64,000 bases of DNA, taken from the NCBI GenBank assembly GCA_000697475.1, contig JNEU01001161.1, forward strand, positions 248,001 to 312,000, written 5' to 3'. Origin of the DNA: Lichtheimia corymbifera B2541. Taxonomy: Eukaryota > Mucoromycota > Mucoromycetes > Mucorales > Lichtheimiaceae. The notes under the pieces are model-generated. The model worked only from the letters and a program-made list of their open reading frames with translations, did not search any database and had not been told where the DNA came from. Both the position numbers and the translations under genes were made by a program. Position 1 is the stretch's first letter. Every line of letters begins with the position of its first letter. This document shows, in pieces, positions 56,500-64,000 of the stretch.

Positions 56500-58705
56500 A
56501 TGCCAGAAAATAATCATGATACCATTTACGAACAGCTGTTTGAGAACAAAGACATTGCTCGTTGTGTTGATGAGAATGAACCCTTGATATTAGATGCCCT
56601 GGATCCCAGCTTGTCTATCACCTTTACAGAATTGCGCACCAAGGTGCGTTCATTAGCCGTTGCTTTACGACAATCTCCTTTCCTTCTTGAAGAAGGCGAA
56701 GTGGTACTTTTCTGTACCAAGGATCATGTGAGTCGTTGTGGCTGTGTTTCCACTCGTGGATAATTAAAATGTATATGTACATATGCAGGTTGAATGCTCC
56801 ATTGCCCTGTTTGGGGTGGCTGCTGCAGGTACGACTAAACCTTGATTGATCCTTTTTTTGGGATAATAACAAAGGCATGTACCATAGGATGCGTTGCTTG
56901 TATGCTCCCATCGATTGCTCCTGTCAGCGATATACAACGTATTGTTCAATCTACTAAGCCTAAAGCTATCATTGCCCATCCAGATACATTGGATAAGGTT
57001 AAAAGTTACAAGGATGATGATGGCATCCCCATACCTGTGCTAGTGATAGGCGGTAGTGATGGTAGTCCAAGCATTCCCAACGCCAGTCATCTTTCACAAT
57101 GGTATACAGCTCATGCCAAAGTTGAATCATTGCCTCGCGTACATCCTGATACCTGCGCATTTCTTATATTGACATCGGGTACGACAAGTAGCCCAAAGCT
57201 TGTTCGAATCTCGTAAGTGAAAATAGAAAACAAGACAATGGGTATAGCTAGCATGATGATGATGATATATTGTATATAGTCAACAAGGGATGGTAGCACG
57301 CATTCGGCACGCACAAAACATGCCACGTTCGCTATTATTTCCAGAACATGCAAAACCTACAGCTTTTGTCATGTCCCATGTTGCATTTTCATCTTGGATC
57401 ATGATATGCAGCAATTGCACTTGCCTTGGTGTGCCACATTATGTTGGTGATTTCTGGCGTATTCAACCCAATCTTGAAACCATCTTGAGCAAGATCCAAG
57501 AATTACGTATCACCACCTTTTTCCTTTTGGATGCTCGATCCATGACTCGAATTGCAGCTAGCCATGATGATCACCTCAAATATGACATGTCGAGCTTGTG
57601 TGCCATCTACACTGGAGGACAAACCATTCCACAAGATGTACTTGAAGCTACTGCCAACAAGCTTCAAGCTACCATTATGAGCGCCTATGCTGCGACAGAA
57701 GCTGGAGTCCTTTTTACATTGGGTTATGCAAGCCCTTCAACCCTTGCTCAGTGTAAGTTTAAGTATATATCAAATGGAAATCCGTTTATTCATATGTATG
57801 GCAGCATTGCCTCACGAATCGATACCTGCCGAGATTAAACTGGTGGATGATCAAAATCAAGGTGAATAAAAAATGCAAAATGCCACAATCGGTGTTGCTC
57901 AACCGGTATATATGAATAGAGGTGCCAGTGGGAGAACCAGGCGAACTTTTAGTGAAAAGCAGCATGAATGCAATGGTATGTTTGTGGATGAATGTGTCAT
58001 TTGACTCGGTCCCCATCACGACCAACCACCATTTCTCGGACCAGGGATATCATGGGCGACCTGATTTAACAGCCGAGAACTTTGACAAGGATGGATTTTA
58101 TCATACAGTAAGTAGTGGTTTTAGATGACAAGCCATATCATCTTTAACATTGTTGATCCTCAGGGTGATATATTCACGGTGAACAAGGATGGTCAATACA
58201 CCATGCTTGGACGCTATGCGGATGTCATAAAGACTGCAGATGGTCATGTAAGTAGTGGCGCCTAGAAGTTGTATTCAATCACAAAGACTCATTTTTCCAT
58301 TATACGCAGTTCTATCCTAAATCACTCGAAGACATTTGTGCAAGTATTATGACCATGATTTTTCTCTTCTGTTCACTCATTCTCTCTTTTCGTTCCTGAT
58401 AATAGATGGAATTTCAGGGAATCAAGCAATGTGTCATTGTTGGCGCTTTCAGTACCATGCATGGTCAAGAGCTACCCCGTGCCTACATTGTTCCTATGCC
58501 GAATCATCGACATAGGTTTGATGAAGAACAGGTTGTTGAGGGATTGAAGGAGCATGTCAAGGCACGAGTACCTTTGAAATCGATGACATTGGATGGCGGG
58601 ATCAGAATTATGGATGAACTCCCAATAGCCCGCAGCGGCAAAGTGGATCGATACAAGCTACGAAAGATGGCTCATGAGGAGATTAATACCGGCAGCTGTG
58701 TTTAG
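56500..58705 (+). CDS. AMP-dependent acyl-CoA synthetase/ligase (4CL/firefly-luciferase type)
   Basis: Ten exons (56500-56727, 56789-56828, 56888-57212, 57280-57752, 57805-57861, 57920-57975, 58045-58107, 58164-58247, 58310-58339, 58406-58705) give 551 residues. It should activate a carboxylic acid as acyl-AMP and usually pass it to CoA. The phosphate loop is ILTSGTTSSPK (A3), followed by MSAYAATEAGVL (A5), GEPGELLVKS, GYHGRPDLTAENF, GDIFTVNKDGQYTMLGRYAD (A7/A8) and the C-terminal SGKVDRYKLR with the catalytic lysine (A10). All core residues seem present. The substrate cannot be told. The penultimate intron uses a GC donor (GCAAGT); with it the hinge region reads PKSLEDICMEFQGIKQCVIV. The C terminus, NTGSCV, has no SKL-type peroxisomal signal. 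It sits just downstream of the MFS transporter. Confidence 0.9.
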
Positions 58706-59145
58706 CTAGTAAATGATCAAAAGATTGCCGAGTTTTCAAGTCATCATGGCAACACCAATATAGTCAAATTTACGATCTCTTATGTATGTGTGTATCGTTG
58801 CACCTGGAAGATGTCAACAAGTTCCCAATCAAAAATGGCAAGATCCGCTGGTGTTGCAATGGATCATTTTGAGTGGATAATATAATGGACACATTGGCAC
58901 ACAAAAAGGCATTGTTGACAATACATACAATGAGTCAACAACAAGCAATTCTATCGACATTTGATGCAGTATTATATAGGATCAAATCATTTATGTAGCT
59001 ATCTATTATTATACAAGCTAAGCTGAGAGAATGGATGTAGGATGTCATTGTACATGCACGTGGAACAAAGAGAACCAAAAATAGGTTGCATTGGACTTCC
59101 GGAACAAGTGTATCCTCTTTCCTCTCGTCGAACTACCACCACCTC
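58706..59145. other. Intergenic region between adenylating enzyme and acetyltransferase
   Basis: About 440 bases between same-strand genes. It is AT-rich and no exon is supported. The acetyltransferase frame is open back to 59086 but only from a TTG codon. Confidence 0.4.
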
Positions 59146-60144
59146 ATGGAGAACCAGAATCCGTTACCACCAGTGGCGCGTGATGCAGCTGGCAACAAGA
59201 TTGAGATGCGACCTTACTATGGCGACAAGGATCTCAACTACGTGCACTATCTTGTATACTCGACTGATTTCGATCTTGTTCCTCGGGGAGTACGACGATT
59301 ACTGCAATCGCCCTTGGTGGTGAGCGTGTGGTTGGCCATCTTTGCATCGGTCTACACATGGCTTCCTCCATATCTTGTGGGTCTGATAGGAGCTGACCAG
59401 TTACTGTTATATATCCGGATTGCTGTGGTCATAGCGAGCGTGGGTGGCGGGCTGCTGTCGCTCTTTTGGTGGGTTGACAAGCAAGCCCATATGCGTATTC
59501 AAGAAGCGTTATTGCATGATCTCAAGGATCCTGGCGACTATTATCGTAAAGACAATGGCAACTTTTGGCTCTTGACAGTGCAAGATCAACCTGTCGCTTG
59601 TATCGGTATCGATCATCATCAATCCAATGTCTACTCAGCATCACCTTCAAGAGAACACCTGGCAGATTCTGAAGCGATTCGTCAAGCAAAATGGCCACGT
59701 GTAGCTTATGTATTAGCTCGAATCGATGATACCATCCGTGGATGGGTTACAACACGACACCGAGAAGAGAAGGATAAGGTGATATTCAAGGCACACAAAC
59801 CCAACGAAGCTACGTTGCGTCGATTAGCCGTCAAAACCAATCTTCAGGGCAAGGGCTTATCCACCCCCTTACTCAAACGTGTCGCTTTCTGGGCCCATGC
59901 GCAACAAATCGAATATCTTTACGCTGAGACCAATGAACATCAAACCACCATGGCAGATATCCTAAGCAAACGACATGGCTATGATCTCGTATCAACAACT
60001 CGAGTGGGTCTTACAGGCGAAAAGCGTTTATGGCGTCTGGATGTCAAGTTGTGGATGAGTAAAGAATTGGAAGCAAGGGATCAACGCAACCTCGAAAAGG
60101 AAATGCAAGAAGAAAAGGAGGAACTTAAGGGATACAATTACTAG
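59146..60144 (+). CDS. Membrane-anchored GNAT N-acetyltransferase (NAT8-like)
   Basis: A single exon of 332 residues from the first in-frame ATG (MENQNPLPP). N-terminal residues ~54-110 contain two hydrophobic segments (LVVSVWLAIFASVYTWL and LYIRIAVVIASVGGGLLSLF), as in the NAT8/NAT8L group, which acetylates small amines or cysteine conjugates at the ER. The acetyl-CoA site is in LRRLAVKTNLQGKGLSTPLL, the Q-x-x-G-x-G/S type motif A. It is followed by WAHAQQIEYLYAETNEHQTT and a KRHGYDLVSTTRVGLTGE strand. The C terminus is charged (LEKEMQEEKEELKG). It is intronless, unlike its neighbours. The acceptor substrate is unknown. It runs tail-to-tail with the NIPA-like gene. Confidence 0.85.
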   Translation: MENQNPLPPVARDAAGNKIEMRPYYGDKDLNYVHYLVYSTDFDLVPRGVRRLLQSPLVVSVWLAIFASVYTWLPPYLVGLIGADQLLLYIRIAVVIASVGGGLLSLFWWVDKQAHMRIQEALLHDLKDPGDYYRKDNGNFWLLTVQDQPVACIGIDHHQSNVYSASPSREHLADSEAIRQAKWPRVAYVLARIDDTIRGWVTTRHREEKDKVIFKAHKPNEATLRRLAVKTNLQGKGLSTPLLKRVAFWAHAQQIEYLYAETNEHQTTMADILSKRHGYDLVSTTRVGLTGEKRLWRLDVKLWMSKELEARDQRNLEKEMQEEKEELKGYNY

Positions 60145-60299
60145 AGATGAATATCCGTGTACATACATATCTATATAAAATCTGGTATTATTGGGAATGG
60201 ATGTATTAGAATTGGTGTGTGTTTGTATATGTGCGTATTTACATGCTTATGGTATTGGAACATAAAGGGAATGATAATGTCTCTCTAATTTTACAAGTA

Positions 60300-62010
60300 T
60301 TAAACCGATTGAGCACGATGGGGTCTTCGTCGCTTAAACATCGATTCAGCTGCTGCTCCCGGAGTAGCACCACCCTCTTTGCTGTCACGAGGAGGAACAC
60401 TGCCACCCATCAATTTGTGAATCTGCTCCGGTTGCCATCGACCTAACAGTAGCAAGCTATCTTTACTACTACCCAACAAGAGTTGTTGATGATGTTGTTG
60501 CTCATGTGCAGTGGATGTGGGTGATAAGTGGTTTTCCAAATCCTCCATACCAGTGCTCCCACAACAAAAAACGGCATTACCAACACCGCCACGTGATAGG
60601 TTGGACTTCGAGTCGTGTGGATGAAAATGAGGATGTAGAGAAGCGGATGATGTTACCAATGGAAGGTTGATGATACTGCCTTTGGAAGCACGTGCGATCG
60701 AATCGAGCAAATACACGCCGGCAAAGATAATGATAAATCCGCAGATCAAGCTGGCTGTATTGATTGGATTATTGGTGTGCCATCCCCGGTACATGATAGC
60801 TGAAGCCACAATGGTTGCCGTGGTAAAGAATACAAAATAAATTGGATTGACCCTGCATTATATATTTATCAGTCATCTTGTGTGAAGGGATAGATAGTAG
60901 ATGCACTTACAGACTGGTGGAAAATGTATCCAATGCCTTGTTAAAGTAATTCACTTGGGTAATGATAAACACCACACACATGAATCCAAAGACATAGGTG
61001 GAGGGTTCCTTGAATTGGTTGTTGCCTTCAATAGTGAGTCTGACTGCGATACCGAATGCTTTGATGGCCATCACTGAAAGAGATCCAACCAGGGAACAAA
61101 TTGAGACATAGACCATGACCTTGGTTTTACCCCATCGTGGCACGGCTTTCCATATCATGAGCACTGTAGTAATGATCACCAGAATGGAATACACCAAAAA
61201 CCCTTTCAAGAGTAACTTCATAAGTACACATCATGCACTGCTGCTGCAACGACAACAAACTTTCCTACCTGGTTGAACCATGTAGCTAACCAATTCTTCG
61301 ACACTTTCCACCTGTGGGTCCTCGGGTGCATGCAGAACGATAATCACTGCACCAATCAATGACAACAAACAACCAATAATACCAATGGTCCCCAGCCTTT
61401 CTTTTAAAAAGATGGTGGCTAAGATGGCACTACATATACATGCGAATTAATTCATGGCGTAAAGATAGCGTCGAGCCCATTTCCCCTTGTCATTTCTTTC
61501 CCCCCCTTCCTTCCTTCCTTCCTGCCTGCCGCTCTAGTACTACTCTCTGTGCTTCTTGTCATCCACTACATATAGAGTACTCCTTGTTTTTTCTTCCGCC
61601 CAACTTACCCTATAATCACACTCAGTGCACCGAGTGGGGTGATCAAGATGGCTGGGGCAAATGTGTATCCTATGTATAATAAAATGATGGTCAATGTTTG
61701 TTTGTTTGTTGTCATGGTAATGTTTGTCTGTGTCTCACCGATAAAATTAAGCAACTCGCCGGCTACCATGGTGGTCAATCCAATCCACCAAATGGGGCTC
61801 TTGAGATACCGATGAGAATCGGATGCAAATGCTATATAAAAATGTTGTCCTTTTGTCAACAAAAAACAAAGTGTCGTCTGTCGTGGATAGCTTACCTTGG
61901 GATGCTGAAGACGACTGCTGAAGTCCCTTTTTAGTGATGACAAAGGATGTGCCGATCAATATGCTGGAGCATAATGCAAGGATGAGACCGATATATTTGC
62001 TTTCCAACAT
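60300..62010 (-). CDS. NIPA-like magnesium transporter
   Basis: Six exons (61896-62010, 61739-61831, 61609-61669, 61269-61429, 60911-61202, 60300-60852) give 424 residues with about nine membrane segments. NIPA proteins (DMT superfamily) carry Mg2+ across plasma or endosomal membranes. Family segments are [20 protein letters not shown] and [98 protein letters not shown] and [20 protein letters not shown]. The last ~120 residues are a cytosolic tail rich in His, Ser and Gly, ending [10 protein letters not shown]. The NIPA core is complete. It is divergent from the presequence protease. Confidence 0.93.
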
Positions 62011-62318
62011 GAAGAAGAAGATATGTATGGTGCGGTGAAAATACAAATGAAAGGAAAGTAACGGGTAAAAAGGTTAGAATAAAGGAGTGGAAAAGTGAAA
62101 GAGAAAAAAGAGAAAAAGGAAGGAGTGGATAAGGGTTTCGCGTTTATGTAGGTTGCTGCTGCTGCTGCTGCTGCTGCTGCTATGGATGATTATACTTACT
62201 ATAGACCATCCCTCCAATACACTTTTACAGCCGACACATGGATACCAAAAAAGGAAGGTGGAAAGGAGAGAGAGACAAGAGCGATATGCCGGGCGCCAAA
62301 AAAAAAGTGTGCGTCGTT
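62011..62318. promoter_or_regulatory. Bidirectional promoter region NIPA-like gene / presequence protease
   Basis: About 310 bases between divergent start codons. It contains a (TGC)n microsatellite of about nine units (62154-62181) and purine-rich tracts on the NIPA side. The protease frame is open upstream of its chosen start, with an earlier in-frame ATG at 62238, but that would add a highly charged stretch ahead of the mitochondrial leader. Confidence 0.45.
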
Positions 62319-64000
62319 ATGCTCTCTCAACTTTATTGTCGTTGCTCCTCCTCGACGATTCGTTCACGAACGATCCCGGTGCGATCGTTGGCTACCTACA
62401 CTCAATGTACGTTTATAACGCCCTCTCTTCTCCATTTCTCAATTGATATTCAACCTTTGTCAACAACAGCTGTCTTGGTTCCAGGCGATCGTGTCCATGG
62501 CTACCGAGTTCAACAGGTAAACGACGACACCATTTTATTATGCAGACTTGTATATGAACCCGCTCAAGTATAGGTGCGACAAGTGCCCGAGCTGGAATTG
62601 ACGGCCATTGCTCTTGAACATGAACGCACAGGCGCAAAGCACTTGCACATTGACCGCGACGATGCCAACAACGTATTTGCTGTCGGGTTTCACACCCCTG
62701 TGAGCGACAGTACTGGCGTACCCCATATTCTTGTAAGATTCATTCCTATAGATACATTCTCTGGTATTCATCGTATGCGTATGTATGTAGGAACATACAA
62801 CGTTATGTGGCAGCCATCGATATCCTGTCCGAGATCCTTTTTTCAAGATGCTTAATCGCAGTTTGGCTACATTTATGAATGCTTTTACAGGTATGGATGA
62901 ATTGCGTATATGTATAGCAAGATTGATTGCTGATACAATTGTGTTTATAGCAAGTGACCATACAATTTATCCATTTGCGACTACCAACCCTGTTGATTAT
63001 GCAAACCTACGAAATGTCTACATGGACGCTGTCTTTTCTCCCCGCTTGGAGAAATTGGATTTCAAGCAAGAAGGCTGGCGTTTAGAACATGAGGTGCCAT
63101 CAGGTAAAAAAAAAACAATGGGTGTTGCAGTGAATGCGTGTGCTGATGATGCATGCATAGATCCATCGACTCCCATCAATTTCAAAGGCGTCGTTTATAA
63201 TGAAATGAAGGGTCAAACGGTAAATGTAGGAGGGAGGATGACAAGGAAATGGCTTTCTAATGAACCCACCCCCATCGTGTGTACTAGTCCGATGCCAATT
63301 ATCTGTACTACGTCCGTGCGCATGAAGCTCTATTCCCCGGTACAACTTATGAATACTCGAGTGGTGGTGAACCAAAGAATATCCCAGATCTCACCCATCA
63401 GCAATTGGTCGACTTCCACAAGACTCATTATAGTCCAAGCAATGCTCGAATCTATACTTATGGTCAGTGTGTGCATATATAAACATGTATATATATACGT
63501 GTGCGGATTAACATGCATCTCTCTCTGTAGGCAACTTTCCTTTGGAAGATCATCTATCAGCCATCAATGAACGCCTTGCTGAATTCAACAAAGTGGATGT
63601 GCCCTATGTCAACAAACAGGTGACACCATGGACAAGCCCAAGGATGCATCATGGTACTTGTGCTTTGGATCCATGTAAGTTTTCCTAAATTTGACAAGGA
63701 ATAAGAATTCTCATTTTATGTTATTCAGTGTCGCCTGCCGACAGACAAAACCGCGTGTCGATTGCTTTTTTAACCAATGAACACAAGGTAGATCATGTTT
63801 TGTGTACGTGTTTGAAAGGAATACCAACAAGGCTTGTTGTTATAGGACACTTTTGAGACGTTTGCCATGCGTATTCTATCCTATCTCCTGTTGGATGGCC
63901 ATGCTTCTCCCATGTACAAGGCTTTGATTGATACGAATTTGGGATCCGAATTCTCTGCAAACACTGGTTACGATTCCTCTCTCTAGTAAGTAGGGATCAT
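62319..64000 (+). CDS. CYM1: Mitochondrial presequence protease, M16C metallopeptidase (Cym1/PreP), 5' part
   Basis: Ten exons are visible (62319-62406, 62470-62516, 62574-62732, 62791-62890, 62951-63103, 63161-63219, 63288-63462, 63531-63674, 63729-63787, 63846-63985), about 374 of an expected ~1000 residues; the window ends in the next intron. Cym1/PITRM1 degrades cleaved presequences and other peptides in the mitochondrial matrix. The start MLSQLYC leads a basic, Ser/Thr-rich mitochondrial signal. The inverted zinc motif H-x-x-E-H is formed across an intron as HILEH (H96, E99, H100), followed by [20 protein letters not shown]. Further family segments are [72 protein letters not shown] and [19 protein letters not shown]. 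Truncation is due only to the window edge. Confidence 0.93.

Overview
The window is nuclear DNA of a filamentous fungus, most likely an early-diverging one (Mucoromycota, Mucorales-like). The evidence is gene structure: nearly every gene is cut by short introns of about 40-120 bases with GTAAGT-like donors and TATATAG/TTAG/CAG acceptors, proteins carry long Gln/His/Pro/Ser/Asp runs, and typical fungal genes are present (Rho1-GEF with DEP and CNH domains, AP-1-like bZIP, NAD-dependent lactate dehydrogenase, TAM-type methyltransferase). The assignment to a lineage is inference; no rRNA or other marker is present. I saw no tRNA, rRNA, CRISPR array or intact transposon.

Layout. 1-5 kb: 3' end of a ferric-reductase-type flavocytochrome, an eight-exon Aro8/KAT-like aminotransferase, an acidic protein of unknown function and an unrecognised gene fragment. 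5.3-7.5 kb: gene-poor DNA with four degenerate ~160-base tandem repeats. 7.5-27 kb: a dense housekeeping block: a large GT34 glycosyltransferase with an unexpected GT31-like N-terminal half, a three-RRM TIA-1/Pub1-like protein, SRP68, a STE20/PAK-like kinase, ALG1, a methyltransferase with an N-myristoylation signal, a 952-residue protein with one complete and one apparently inactive 3'-5' exonuclease domain around a ubiquitin-interacting motif, and a WD40 protein. 27-29 kb: gene-poor, with a cluster of GCGGGG motifs. 29-42 kb: an UNC93-like transporter, a bZIP factor, a secreted or type I membrane periplasmic-binding-like protein, a VTT/Tvp38 membrane protein, a small BRI3-like membrane protein and a FYRN/FYRC protein. 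44-49 kb: the Rho1 GEF. 50-60 kb: L-lactate dehydrogenase, alpha/beta hydrolase, 14-exon MFS transporter, acyl-adenylating ligase and membrane-anchored GNAT acetyltransferase, a run that could be a small-molecule pathway. 60-64 kb: a NIPA-like Mg2+ transporter and the 5' part of a mitochondrial presequence protease (Cym1/PreP).

Exon joins were worked out by hand from splice sites, reading frame and protein-family continuity. In every complete multi-exon model the exon lengths sum to a multiple of three. Individual boundaries may be off by a base or two. Gene pairs are often tail-to-tail with very short gaps (14 to about 190 bases), or head-to-head sharing a promoter.
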